NCBI GenBank assembly: GCA_002929135.1
Contig: PESC01000038.1
Location: 28,016 to 92,015 of the forward strand
Direction of reading: 5' to 3'
Length of the DNA stretch: 64,000 bases
DNA from: Methylomonas sp.
Lineage (GTDB): Bacteria > Pseudomonadota > Gammaproteobacteria > Methylococcales > Methylomonadaceae
Shown here: positions 1-8,901 of the stretch, one piece after another
How positions within the stretch are numbered: position 1 is the stretch's first letter
Layout of the letters: each line of letters starts with the position of its first letter
Program-made: the position numbers and the translations under genes
Notes under the pieces: generated by a model
Seen by the model: the letters and a program-made list of their open reading frames with translations, nothing else
Told to the model about the DNA's origin: nothing
The model's database searches: none

Positions 1-1
1 G

Positions 2-1495
2 CTACATATTTTCACCACCATACTGCTGATTTTCTCGCTGAAGCGTATCGAAACGCTGGTATCAACGCTCACCAAATCCGACAAACCGCAAAAAATCACC
101 TTCTATTCCACCGGATTGCTGGGATGCGGCTTGTATCTGATCACCATGTCGATTGCAGGCTATTATCTGAAACGGACAGAAGCGCCCTGGAATGAAACGG
201 CACAGACCTTGTTTCTGTTCCTGACCATGCTGCTTATGGGCGTTTCGTTTACATCCGGACGAATACGCGCGATTACCAAAGTTTATTTCAGCAAACATTT
301 CTTTCAGTACCGTTACGACTACCGAGAAGAATGGCTCAAAATCAGCCGAGCACTGGCGCAGCTGGAATCGTTGCAAGAACTCAAAAACTTCACCATCACG
401 ACGCTGACCAACCTCGTGGAAAGCAGCGGCGGCGGGCTTTGGATGAGAAACGATCAAGGCCGTTTCTTCCTGGCTGCCGAACAAAATCTCAGGCTGACTC
501 CGCAAGAAATGGCCTATTTACGCAATAGCAGCGATGATCTTCCCAACTATCTGAATAACAAGCAATGGGTCATCGACTTCTTCGAGCTGGCCCACGCCCC
601 AGAAGTGTATGAAGACATCGACTTATCCCCCTGGTGTTACGAAGACAGCCAGGTCTGGCTAATCGTCCCCCTATTCCATCGCAACCATCTGGAAGCCTTC
701 GTCGTCCTGACGCAGCGCAGAATCCCCCGCAAACTGAACTGGGAAGACCATGACCTGCTCAAGACCGTCGGCATGCAACTGGCCAATGCTCTGGCACTCC
801 ACAAAGCCAGCGACCAATTGGCCAACAACCGGCAATTTGAAGCCTATCACCGCTTGTCGGCGTATTTGGTGCATGACCTGAAAAACATCACCGCGCAAGT
901 CGGACTCATCGTAAAAAATGCCGAAAAGCACAAACACAACCCGGAGTTCGTCGACGACACGATAGCAACCCTCGCCCATGTCGAAAACAAAATGCGCCAG
1001 ATGGTCGAACAGCTCCGGCAAGGACAAACCACCTCGGCAAGCCTGGTCGATCTGGTCGACATCGTCAGCCAAGTCAAAGCCCAATACAGGGGTGAACCGA
1101 TACTGACCGTCAGCAGCGACGTCGATCAAGCCATCGTTTATGCTGACAAAGGCAAACTAACGACTATTCTTGCCAACCTCATTCAGAATTCGGAAGATGC
1201 CATCCAAACCCAAAATGGCCTAATCAAGCTTGAATTGAACAACAACCAGGGATATGCCGCCATTGCACTATCAGACAATGGCATCGGCATGGATCAAACC
1301 TTCATAGCAGAGCGGCTATTCAAACCCTTCGACACCACAAAAGGCAACGCCGGCATGGGAATTGGCGTCTATGAAGCCCGCGAGTACATCAGCAAAAACG
1401 CCGGCCAACTGACAGTCGACAGCAAACCGGGCGAGGGAACCCGGTTTGAAATTCTTTTTCCTTTAGCAAAATCGCAACAACCTGATGAGGCCTGA
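2..1495 (+). CDS. prsK: PrsK, XrtA/PEP-CTERM-system histidine kinase (5' end outside window)
   Basis: Membrane sensor histidine kinase that should phosphorylate PrsR, encoded 5 bp downstream. The reading frame is open to the first base of the window, so the internal ATG at 116 is not the start and the N-terminal membrane part is missing. Visible are the last two membrane helices (around GLYLITMSIAGYYL and TLFLFLTMLLMGV), a GAF-like segment over roughly the next 200 residues, the phosphoacceptor box YLVHDLKNITAQ, and the ATP-binding N, G1 and G2 boxes (LANLIQNSEDAI, DNGIGMD, GNAGMGIGVYEA). The mix of a GAF domain with an H-D-L-K-N H box is typical of PrsK. The family is known to accompany exosortase A polysaccharide loci; one such locus starts about 27 kb away. 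The input signal is unknown. Confidence 0.9.
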   Translation, partial: LHIFTTILLIFSLKRIETLVSTLTKSDKPQKITFYSTGLLGCGLYLITMSIAGYYLKRTEAPWNETAQTLFLFLTMLLMGVSFTSGRIRAITKVYFSKHFFQYRYDYREEWLKISRALAQLESLQELKNFTITTLTNLVESSGGGLWMRNDQGRFFLAAEQNLRLTPQEMAYLRNSSDDLPNYLNNKQWVIDFFELAHAPEVYEDIDLSPWCYEDSQVWLIVPLFHRNHLEAFVVLTQRRIPRKLNWEDHDLLKTVGMQLANALALHKASDQLANNRQFEAYHRLSAYLVHDLKNITAQVGLIVKNAEKHKHNPEFVDDTIATLAHVENKMRQMVEQLRQGQTTSASLVDLVDIVSQVKAQYRGEPILTVSSDVDQAIVYADKGKLTTILANLIQNSEDAIQTQNGLIKLELNNNQGYAAIALSDNGIGMDQTFIAERLFKPFDTTKGNAGMGIGVYEAREYISKNAGQLTVDSKPGEGTRFEILFPLAKSQQPDEA

Positions 1496-1500
1496 CAACG

Positions 1501-2865
1501 ATGATCCAACCGAAACGCTTACTCGTGGTTGAAGACGATCCCGGCCTCCAGAAACAATTCAAATGGAGTCTCGATCGCTATGACATCATGATCGCCAGCA
1601 ATCGCAGCGAAGCCATCGCCGCATTCAGGCGTCATACACCTAGTGTTGTCACCCTGGATTTAGGTTTGCCGCCTGATCCGACCAACGCCAGCGAAGGCCT
1701 GGCCACCCTGAAAGAACTCCTCGCGCTTGCCCCCAACACCAAAGTCATTGTCGTCACCGGCAATGACGATCGCAAAAACGCCATTGAAGCCATTGCATTG
1801 GGTGCCTACGATTTTTACCAGAAACCCGTCGATCCCGACGTGCTGAATCTGATCATCGAACGTGCCTTCAACCTGGCCAATCTCGAATCCGACTTTAACA
1901 CCCTGCAACAACAAACCAGCTCCAGCGAAATCATTGCAACCAGCCCGCAAATGCAAACCATCATTCGGAACGTTGACAAAGTCGCCCCCACCAGTGCCAG
2001 CGTCATGTTACTGGGCGAAAGCGGCACCGGCAAAGAAGTTCTGGCCAAAGCGCTGCACCAGCTAAGCCCCAGAGCCAATCACCCCTTCATCCCCGTCAAC
2101 TGCGCAGCCATTCCGGAAAGCCTGCTGGAAAGCGAATTATTTGGTCACGAAAAAGGCGCGTTTACCGGCGCGGTCTCGCAAACCAAAGGCAAGGTCGAAT
2201 GTGCCGACAAAGGCACTTTTTTTCTGGATGAAATCGGCGACATGCCCGTGGCGCTGCAATCGAAGCTGCTGCGTTTCATCCAGGAGCGCGTCATCGAACG
2301 CATAGGCGGGCGCAAACCCATTGCGGTCGACGTTCGCATCATCTGCGCAACCCATCGCAATTTGCAGGAACTGATTGCGCAAAATCAGTTTCGCGGCGAC
2401 CTTTATTACCGGCTCAGCGAAATCGTCATTGACATCCCCCCCCTGCGCGAACGCGAAGGCGACATCATCGTCATCGCCAACACCCTGTTACAACGCTACT
2501 GCCGGGAAACCCAAAGCAAACCCAAACGTTTCAGTTTAGAAGCCATTCAAGCGCTGGAGGGGCACGATTGGCCTGGCAATATCAGGGAACTGGAGAACAA
2601 ACTCAAACGCGCCGTCATCATGTCGTCCGGCCACACCATCCAGCCCGAAGATTTGGAACTGACACCGCCTGTGGACAAAACCAACCCGTTGAATCTGAAA
2701 GAAGCACGGGAAGTCGCCGAAATTCGGGCCATAAAACGGGCCATTCAGTTTACCGAAAGCAATATCTCGGAAGCCGCCCGCTTACTCGGCGTTACCAGGC
2801 CAACCCTATACAACCTCATAGAGAAATATGGCATTCAACATAGCGCTGACGATCAAGAGGAATAA
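1501..2865 (+). CDS. prsR: PrsR, sigma-54-dependent response regulator
   Basis: Transcription activator of the NtrC class, 454 aa, 5 bp downstream of prsK and surely co-transcribed with it. Domains in order: receiver (about 1-125) with the acidic pair in VVEDDPG and the likely phosphorylated Asp in VVTLDLGLPP; AAA+ domain (about 145-375) with Walker A GESGTGKE and the sigma-54 contact loop EKGAFTGA; and a C-terminal Fis-type helix-turn-helix (SEAARLLGVTRPTLYNLI). The intact GAFTGA loop says it activates sigma-54 promoters. By family knowledge the targets are exosortase-linked polysaccharide or PEP-CTERM genes. I could not find a convincing sigma-54 site in front of the glycan genes of this window, so its targets here are inferred only from the name of the system. 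Confidence 0.93.
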   Translation: MIQPKRLLVVEDDPGLQKQFKWSLDRYDIMIASNRSEAIAAFRRHTPSVVTLDLGLPPDPTNASEGLATLKELLALAPNTKVIVVTGNDDRKNAIEAIALGAYDFYQKPVDPDVLNLIIERAFNLANLESDFNTLQQQTSSSEIIATSPQMQTIIRNVDKVAPTSASVMLLGESGTGKEVLAKALHQLSPRANHPFIPVNCAAIPESLLESELFGHEKGAFTGAVSQTKGKVECADKGTFFLDEIGDMPVALQSKLLRFIQERVIERIGGRKPIAVDVRIICATHRNLQELIAQNQFRGDLYYRLSEIVIDIPPLREREGDIIVIANTLLQRYCRETQSKPKRFSLEAIQALEGHDWPGNIRELENKLKRAVIMSSGHTIQPEDLELTPPVDKTNPLNLKEAREVAEIRAIKRAIQFTESNISEAARLLGVTRPTLYNLIEKYGIQHSADDQEE

Positions 2866-3012
2866 AAGAGCGTGATGGCCAACTAAAATACCCAGCCACA
2901 CTTCTCAAATAATCCCGCTCGAACTGAAGCGAGGATAAGTAACCACAAGCCAAGTGGCTTCGACGGCCATTGTGACACCGCAAACACGGGCATCAGCCTC
3001 CAAGGAATCATC

Positions 3013-4950
3013 ATGTCGGAACACCACATCTACCCGGTCAAACCGCACATCGCACAAACAGCGCACATCGACGCCGCAAGTTACCAAACGCTCTATCGGC
3101 TATCGATAGAAAACCCCGAAACCTTCTGGGCCGGGCAGGCGAACGATTTTCTCGACTGGCAGCAACCCTGGCAAACCGTCATGCAATGTGATTTTGCCCA
3201 TGGTGACATCCGCTGGTTTCAAGGCGGCAAACTCAATGTGACCTACAACTGCCTGGATCGCCATCTAGCTACACGCGGCGATCAGACGGCCATCCTCTGG
3301 GAAGGTGACGATCCCCTGCATGACCGCCGCATCAGCTACCGCGAACTGCATCGTCAAGTTTGCCAGTTCGCCAATGTATTACGCTCGCACGGCGTCGAAA
3401 AAGGCGACCGCATCTGCATCTACCTGCCGATGATCCTGGAAGCGGCGGTGGTGATTCTGGCCTGCGCCCGCATCGGCGCCGTGCACTCCATCGTATTTGG
3501 CGGCTTTTCGGCCGACGCCTTGCGCGACCGCATCCTCGATGCCGATTGCCGCCTGCTCATTTGTGCCGGTCACGGAAAGCGAGGCGGCAAGACCGTGCCC
3601 AGCAAACTCAACGCCGACAAGGCCGCAGCGCAATGCCCGAACCTGCAAACCGTCATCGTCATCCGCGACCCGGACGAAGCGCTGCCCTGGGCCAAAGACC
3701 GCGATGTTTGTTACCAAACCGCAATGCAAAGCGCATCGGAACACTGCCCGCCGGTGTGGATGGATGCCGAAGATCCGCTGTTCATCCTCTACACCTCAGG
3801 CTCCACCGGCAAACCCAAAGGCCTGCTGCACACCACCGGCGGCTATCTGCTGTACGCCGCAATGACCCACAAATACATTTTTGATTATCACGACGGCGAC
3901 ATCTACTGGTGCACCGCCGACATCGGCTGGATCACCGGCCATTCCTACGTACTGTACGGCCCGCTGTGCAACGGCGCCACCACGCTGATGTTCGAAGGTG
4001 TACCGACGTATCCTGCCGCCGACCGCTTCTGGCAAATCGTCGACAAGCACCAGATCAACATCTTTTACACCGCACCCACAGCCATACGCGCACTGATGGC
4101 GCAAGGTGACGATTTCGTCAACCGCACCGATCGCAGCAGCCTGCGCATCCTCGGCAGCGTCGGCGAACCGATCAACCCGGAGGCCTGGGAATGGTATTAC
4201 CGCGTCGTTGGCGACAAGCGCTGCCCCATCGTCGACACCTGGTGGCAAACCGAAACCGGCGGCATTTTGATTACCCCGCTACCCGGCGCCACCGCACTGA
4301 AGCCCGGCTCGGCCAGCCTGCCGTTTTTCGGCATCCAGCCGGCCATCGTCGATAACGACGGCCACATCCTCGACGGCGAAGCCGAAGGCGTACTGGTATT
4401 CCCCCACTCCTGGCCTGGCCAGGCACGCACCATCTACGGCGACCACGCGCGATTCCTCGACACCTATTTCAGAAAATTCCCCGGCTTTTACTTCGCCGGT
4501 GACGGCGCCCGCCGCGATGCCGATGGCTATTACTGGATCACAGGCCGCGTCGACGATGTCATCAACGTCTCCGGCCACCGCCTGGGCACCGCCGAAATCG
4601 AAAGCGCCCTGGTGTTACACCACGATGTCGCCGAGGCCGCCGTCGTCGGTTGCCCCCATGCCATCAAAGGCCAGGGCATCTACGCCTACGTCACGCTGAA
4701 TATCGGCGTCACGCCGTCCGACGATTTGAAAAAAGCCCTGCGCGAGCTGATTCGGGAAGAAATAGGCCCTATCGCCCTGCCCGACCACATCCAATGGGCG
4801 CCAGGATTACCCAAAACCCGTTCCGGCAAAATCATGCGCCGCATCCTGCGCAAAATCGCCGCCAACGACGTAGCCGACCTCGGCGACACCTCGACGCTGG
4901 CCGACCCCAGCGTCGTCGCCGATTTGCTGGCGCAACGCGCCCATCAGTAA
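3013..4950 (+). CDS. acs: Acetyl-CoA synthetase
   Basis: AMP-forming acetate-CoA ligase, 645 aa, the usual Acs length. It converts acetate, ATP and CoA to acetyl-CoA, AMP and PPi in the cytoplasm. The adenylate-forming signature [18 protein letters not shown] lies near residue 263, the hinge region reads [15 protein letters not shown], and the C-terminal [11 protein letters not shown] contains the lysine that is acetylated in regulated Acs enzymes. The ATG at 3013 is preceded by AAGGAA. The 147 bp between prsR and this gene hold no clear terminator or gene. The PPi it releases could feed the PPi-dependent phosphofructokinase found at 20.5 kb, which is an inference. Confidence 0.96.
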   Translation: MSEHHIYPVKPHIAQTAHIDAASYQTLYRLSIENPETFWAGQANDFLDWQQPWQTVMQCDFAHGDIRWFQGGKLNVTYNCLDRHLATRGDQTAILWEGDDPLHDRRISYRELHRQVCQFANVLRSHGVEKGDRICIYLPMILEAAVVILACARIGAVHSIVFGGFSADALRDRILDADCRLLICAGHGKRGGKTVPSKLNADKAAAQCPNLQTVIVIRDPDEALPWAKDRDVCYQTAMQSASEHCPPVWMDAEDPLFILYTSGSTGKPKGLLHTTGGYLLYAAMTHKYIFDYHDGDIYWCTADIGWITGHSYVLYGPLCNGATTLMFEGVPTYPAADRFWQIVDKHQINIFYTAPTAIRALMAQGDDFVNRTDRSSLRILGSVGEPINPEAWEWYYRVVGDKRCPIVDTWWQTETGGILITPLPGATALKPGSASLPFFGIQPAIVDNDGHILDGEAEGVLVFPHSWPGQARTIYGDHARFLDTYFRKFPGFYFAGDGARRDADGYYWITGRVDDVINVSGHRLGTAEIESALVLHHDVAEAAVVGCPHAIKGQGIYAYVTLNIGVTPSDDLKKALRELIREEIGPIALPDHIQWAPGLPKTRSGKIMRRILRKIAANDVADLGDTSTLADPSVVADLLAQRAHQ

Positions 4951-5041
4951 AGGTTAAACGTTGACCCAAACACGCAGGCACTGATGTCAGCATGACAATA
5001 TCCGACTGAATTACAGGCAAAAAATAACGCTTTTGCCAACC

Positions 5042-5995
5042 ATGCAACCCCGTCCCCATTCGAAAAAACTGCCGGTACTGCTGCTCACAGGCTTTCTCGG
5101 CAGCGGTAAAACCACACTGCTGAACGCCCTGCTGGCCGATGGCATCAAAACCGCCGTCATCATCAATGAATTCGGCGAAACGCCGATCGATCACGCCTTG
5201 CTGAAACGTCAGGACTTGCCGATGACGGTGTTGTCGGGCGGTTGCCTGTGCTGTCAGATCAAAGGTGCGCTGACACCCACATTGAAGAATTTGTGGATGG
5301 CCTGGAACCAGGCATCCATCAAGCCCTTCGAGCGCATCATCATCGAAACCAGCGGCGTTGCCAGCCCGGAACCGATACTCGACACCCTGCTGCGGGAACG
5401 CTGGGTTTCTGGTCACTACCAGCTGCAAAAAGTCATCACGACGGTTTCGGCCCTCTCGGCAGCCGATCAGCTCGCACGCTACGCAGAAGCCCAGTCGCAA
5501 GTGGCCTGGTCGGATCTGATTCTGCTGACTCACGCCGATCAAACCGATGCCGCCACCGTGTTGGCGCTGAACACCACGCTAACTACCCTCGCCCCCAGCA
5601 CCCCGACGCAACGCTTGCCATTTCCTTACGGCCTGGCCGATCTTGCGCCAAGCTCAAACCCGCGTTTTCGGCCACTGCCCAAGCCCCTGCCTGCCGATCC
5701 AGACCGCTTCCGTAGCGTTTCGCTGATCTTGCAAGCGGGCGTAACCCTAGCCAGGGTGGAATCGGCATTACAGGCCGTGTTGCAACAGCACGGCCACTGC
5801 ATTCTGCGCATCAAGGCCTTGATCCACGACACCTCGCAAAACCGGTTTTTTGCCCTTCACGCCGCCGATGGTCGCTTATATCCTGCCGCAGCGCTGAATA
5901 CAGTTGCAACCGACAACCGCCTCGTCGTCATCGTCGATTCGGCGCTTGATGACATAACAGACGACTTGAAGCGCATGTTGTCCGATTTGATCTGA
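5042..5995 (+). CDS. COG0523 / CobW-family metal-handling GTPase
   Basis: G3E-family P-loop GTPase of about 317 aa, a group that inserts or supplies metals (zinc, cobalt or iron) to client proteins. The P-loop is GFLGSGKTT near the N-terminus and the metal-binding CxCC motif is in GGCLCCQIKG. A CobW C-terminal domain is plausible after residue 215. The base-recognition motif, normally NKxD, reads LLTHADQTD here, so guanine selectivity may be weakened. The ORF track starts at TTG 5033; the ATG at 5042 leads directly into the conserved KLPVLLLTGFLG segment and is preferred, but neither start has a good ribosome binding site. A small inverted repeat (GGCAAAA...TTTTGCC) ends just before the ATG. 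The client protein cannot be told from context. Confidence 0.8.
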   Translation: MQPRPHSKKLPVLLLTGFLGSGKTTLLNALLADGIKTAVIINEFGETPIDHALLKRQDLPMTVLSGGCLCCQIKGALTPTLKNLWMAWNQASIKPFERIIIETSGVASPEPILDTLLRERWVSGHYQLQKVITTVSALSAADQLARYAEAQSQVAWSDLILLTHADQTDAATVLALNTTLTTLAPSTPTQRLPFPYGLADLAPSSNPRFRPLPKPLPADPDRFRSVSLILQAGVTLARVESALQAVLQQHGHCILRIKALIHDTSQNRFFALHAADGRLYPAAALNTVATDNRLVVIVDSALDDITDDLKRMLSDLI

Positions 5996-6107
5996 CCTGC
6001 CACCGCTGTAATGGCCCAATTTTTGGTTGTTGCACCGCATCGTCGCCACCCGGATTACTGGCTTGATAGAGTGAAACCTTGATTCAACACCACTTCTTCA
6101 ACAAGCC

Positions 6108-6224
6108 TCATGCGCCGCCCAACTCGGCGCTTACGCTCATGCCAACGGCCTGGCCGTTACCGCCGAACAGGCGCAACCCGTTTATCTGCGCGACAAGGTA
6201 GCGAAAAAACCCGGCGAGCATTAG
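6108..6224 (+). pseudogene. tsaB: C-terminal remnant of tsaB
   Basis: A frame open from 6075 to the TAG at 6222 encodes a tail resembling the end of TsaB, the t6A-tRNA-modification partner: the segment LAVTAEQAQPVYLRDKVAKKP matches the family's typical C-terminal pattern (AEQALPVYLRDxVA). There is no start codon and none of the ASKHA-fold body upstream, so this is a broken leftover rather than a gene. It ends about 45 bp before a copy of the dispersed repeat, which may mark the deletion or rearrangement point. A complete tsaB should exist elsewhere because the gene is essential in most bacteria. tsaE is at 60.4 kb. Confidence 0.6.
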
Positions 6225-6270
6225 GCGCTGTTCATGCACAGATTCGACAATGCTACGGGTGCGCACACTG

Positions 6271-6370
6271 TGGTTCTCACGCGCAGCAAAGGAATGCAGA
6301 CGGACGCGAATGAAGGCAAAATCTGCGCAGAAAGGCCGATATGGGTTCCCGCGCAGAGCGTGGAAACCAG
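6271..6370 (+). repeat. Dispersed palindrome-ended repeat, degenerate copy
   Basis: About 100 bp matching the repeat family seen best at 63719-64000. Shared blocks are GGAATGCAGACGGACGC, GAATGAAGGCAA, GAAAGGCCGATATGGGTTCCC and the ending CGTGGAAACCAG. The left terminal palindrome is decayed (TTCTCACGCGCAGCAAAGGAA). It lies between the tsaB remnant and the end of nasT. Confidence 0.75.
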
Positions 6371-6406
6371 CAAAACGCACTCATACGTTTGTCCGGACGG
6401 TTAGCG

Positions 6407-6985
6407 CTATTTCAACCATTCCGCCATGGCAATCACGTTTCTGGCCATGTCGCCCAACGATACCTTGCGATCCATCGCCAATTTGCGCAGGGCGTGATAG
6501 GCCTCGTCTTCACTGTAGCCCTTCGATTGGATCAGCAGCGCCTTGGCACGGTCGATGTATTTGCGGTCTTCCAACTGGGTTTTGGCTTTTTTCAGTTCGT
6601 CGAGCAAGTGTTGCTGCTCCTTGAAGCGGGCGATGGCGACTTCGACGATGGTCTTGATTCGCCTCGGCTCCAGCCCATCGACGATGTAAGCGCTGACGCC
6701 CGCCCGGATGACCTCGTTGATGGTGCCGGTTTGCTGGTCTTCGGCAAACATCACCACCGGTAGCGAATGCTGCTGGTTGATGGTGCGGATCATCTTCAAC
6801 ACCGTGTCATTCGGCGAATACAAATTCAATATCACGACATCCGGGCGCAGGTGGGCTATCACCTCGCCGAGGTTCAACTTCTGTAGTTTCAGCGTTGCCA
6901 CCTCATAACCCTGTTGGCGTAAACAGGTTTCCAGTACCCGGTCGGTGTCCAGTTCATCGATGACCAGCACATTCAGCGTTGCCAT
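6407..6985 (-). CDS. nasT: NasT-type ANTAR response regulator (transcription antiterminator)
   Basis: RNA-binding antitermination regulator of nitrate assimilation, 192 aa. An N-terminal receiver-like domain (about 1-120) begins VLVIDELDTDR; its phosphorylation position appears as VVILNLYSPND, with Asn in place of the usual Asp, as is common in NasT, which is controlled by protein binding rather than by a kinase. The C-terminal ANTAR domain (about 130-190) has the typical DRAKALLIQSKGYSEDEAYHALRKLAM pattern. It follows the nitrate transporter by 2 bp (TGACCATG) on the same strand. In Azotobacter-type systems NasS binds NasT until nitrate or nitrite appears; no nasS is in this window. The likely RNA target is the leader of nirB at 8902-9000, transcribed divergently. 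Confidence 0.9.
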   Translation of the reverse strand: MATLNVLVIDELDTDRVLETCLRQQGYEVATLKLQKLNLGEVIAHLRPDVVILNLYSPNDTVLKMIRTINQQHSLPVVMFAEDQQTGTINEVIRAGVSAYIVDGLEPRRIKTIVEVAIARFKEQQHLLDELKKAKTQLEDRKYIDRAKALLIQSKGYSEDEAYHALRKLAMDRKVSLGDMARNVIAMAEWLK

Positions 6986-6987
6986 GG

Positions 6988-8454
6988 TCAGTCCAGTTCG
7001 ATTTTGACCGAGCTGCCGTCCGGCATGATTTCGGTGATGAAATTTCTCGGCTCATCCAGCCAATACACCAGCGCCAGCAAGACGAGGCAGCAGAGGGCCA
7101 GCATCAGGAAAAAGCGGCTGGGGTCGAGCAAGGTGAATGCGATCAGAAACACGATGGCTCCGGCGTTGCCATAAGCGCCGACGATACCGGCCACCTCGCC
7201 GGTGATGGCCTTGCGCACCAGCGGCACGAAGGCAAATATGGCGCCTTCGGCGGCCTGCATGAAGATCGAGCAAATCAGCGTGACCAATACCGTCAGCGTC
7301 AGCGACCACTGCGGGGAAATCATCGCCATCAACCCATAACCGATGGCAAGGCCGCCACTGAACAGGGCCAGCGAGCGTCGGCGACCGATGCGATCACTGA
7401 ACCAGCCGCCAGCGGGGCGGGCAACGATGTTGGTGATGACGAAGCTCGATGCCAGCATCCCGGCATTCAGCATCGACAGACCCTGGCTATCGTTGAAAGT
7501 ATTGAAAAAAAACAGCGGCAACATCGACAACACCGCCAGTTTTGAACCGAAAGTAATGCAGTAGGCCACGGCCAGAATGAAGACCTGGCGGTAGCGGTAC
7601 TGCTGAATGCCAGGGATGGGTTGACTCAGGCGCTCGCTGTTGCTGGTGACAAGCCGATAGGCATGGACGAAAAACACGTTCCAGATCAGTGCATGCAGTG
7701 TCAATGCCCAAGCGGGCGACAGCATGGGATTCAGTGATGACAACGTCCAGGTCAGCAACGACAGGCTGGCATACAGCGGCACCAGGCTGAGCATGTACAG
7801 AAATAGGTCGTGTATGCTGCTGACCTCCATGGTTGCAGCCTGCTTGCTTTTGAGGCCAGCCCGTCCGGGCGGAAAATCTTCGACATGTCGGTAATACACC
7901 GCCGCATAAAACAGCGCCAGCAGACCGGTCAGCGCCACCGCATGACGCCAGCCACCGAAATACAGCGCTACGGCAGGCAGCAGCAAGGCGGCGACGGCTG
8001 AACCGAAGTTGCCCCAGCCAGCGTAGACACCTTCGGCAGTACCTATCTGATGCGATGGGAACCAGTCACCGATGATGCGCACCCCTACCACGAAGCCGGC
8101 GCCGATGAAGCCCAGTAAAAAGCGCGACCAGGCCAGCGTGGCGAAATCGTCGGCCAGTGCGAACAGAAAACACGGCAGGCTGCATACCGCCAGCAACACG
8201 CTGTAACTGATGCGGGCGCCGAAACGGTCGACCACCAGGCCGATGATGACCCGTGCCGGAATGGTCAACGCCACGTTCAGCAGTAAAAGTGTTTCGACCT
8301 GAGCGTTGCTGATGCCGAGTTCCTGCTGAATCAATACCAACAATGGCGCCTGATTGAACCAGACCAGGAAACTGATGAAAAACGCGATCCAGGTCAGGTG
8401 CAGGATTTTGTACTTGCCTTTCAGACCAAAGACTTCAAACGGCGAAAACGACAT
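6988..8454 (-). CDS. MFS nitrate/nitrite transporter (NNP family)
   Basis: Inner-membrane transporter of the nitrate-nitrite porter family, about 488 aa and 12 predicted helices. Both family signatures are visible: GWGNFGSAVAALL in the first half and GAYGNAGAIVFL in the second. It should import nitrate for the NasA-NirBD pathway encoded divergently. The ORF track starts it at 8673, but those first 73 residues are translated repeat DNA (SHAERGNE type). The start at 8454 (MSFSPFEVFGLKGKYK) is the one that matches the family N-terminus. It is translated just ahead of nasT. Confidence 0.93.
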   Translation of the reverse strand: MSFSPFEVFGLKGKYKILHLTWIAFFISFLVWFNQAPLLVLIQQELGISNAQVETLLLLNVALTIPARVIIGLVVDRFGARISYSVLLAVCSLPCFLFALADDFATLAWSRFLLGFIGAGFVVGVRIIGDWFPSHQIGTAEGVYAGWGNFGSAVAALLLPAVALYFGGWRHAVALTGLLALFYAAVYYRHVEDFPPGRAGLKSKQAATMEVSSIHDLFLYMLSLVPLYASLSLLTWTLSSLNPMLSPAWALTLHALIWNVFFVHAYRLVTSNSERLSQPIPGIQQYRYRQVFILAVAYCITFGSKLAVLSMLPLFFFNTFNDSQGLSMLNAGMLASSFVITNIVARPAGGWFSDRIGRRRSLALFSGGLAIGYGLMAMISPQWSLTLTVLVTLICSIFMQAAEGAIFAFVPLVRKAITGEVAGIVGAYGNAGAIVFLIAFTLLDPSRFFLMLALCCLVLLALVYWLDEPRNFITEIMPDGSSVKIELD

Positions 8455-8558
8455 GGACTGACTCGGAAGTTGACGGAATCGGTTGTCGTCAAGCAAGTGA
8501 CATGCCAGGGAAACGAGGGAGTAGCCCGCTCGGGGATGACGATTTATCACCTCGCCCC

Positions 8559-8656
8559 CCTCGTTCCCACGCTCTGCGTGGGAACGCATACGGACGCTGT
8601 ATGAAGGTAAGTCTGTGTAGAAAGGCCGGTATGGGTTGCCACGGAGATAGTGGAAA
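8559..8656 (+). repeat. Dispersed palindrome-ended repeat, copy in the nitrate control region
   Basis: Begins CCTCGTTCCCACGCTCTGCGTGGGAACGC, a good terminal palindrome, and continues with the family's inner blocks (TATGAAGGTAAG, GAAAGGCCGGTATGGGTTGCC) to a decayed right palindrome (CCACGGAGATAGTGGAAA). It sits between the transporter start and the NtrC-like site, so it separates the two divergent units. Read from the minus strand it encodes the phantom peptide that extends the transporter ORF. Confidence 0.85.
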
Positions 8657-8706
8657 TCGAATGGCTGCGCCACCAGGCGTTCGGCTTGGTGCAGCCCACA
8701 GACTCA

Positions 8707-8725
8707 TCGCACCTGAATGGTGCGA
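8707..8725. promoter_or_regulatory. NtrC-like enhancer site
   Basis: TCGCACCTGAATGGTGCGA is a 7-bp-arm palindrome. Compared with the NtrC consensus TGCACYANNNNGGTGCA, the half-sites GCAC and GGTGC match with correct spacing. It lies about 150 bp upstream of the sigma-54 promoter at 8876, the usual enhancer distance. Binding by NtrC is an inference. Confidence 0.5.
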
Positions 8726-8875
8726 CTTTGCCCGCAAGGGTGTCGCCAATTTTGCAACACGCCGTGCGCGATAACCCGGTCGATGCCGAGGCCACCCCCC
8801 CTGTGTTTTCTGCAAGCCTTGCAGAGCTTGATTTTCACCATGTCCGCCACGCTGGCGTGTGGAAAACAAAAAAGC

Positions 8876-8891
8876 TGGCATCACATTTGCT
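8876..8891 (+). promoter_or_regulatory. Sigma-54 (RpoN) promoter of nirB-nirD-nasA
   Basis: TGGCATCACATTTGCT fits the -24/-12 consensus TGGCACGNNNNTTGCW with exact GG-to-GC spacing; only the seventh base departs from it. The expected RNA start is near 8902, which places the leader hairpins at the extreme 5' end of the transcript. Confidence 0.75.
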
Positions 8892-8901
8892 TTAACCATT
8901 G

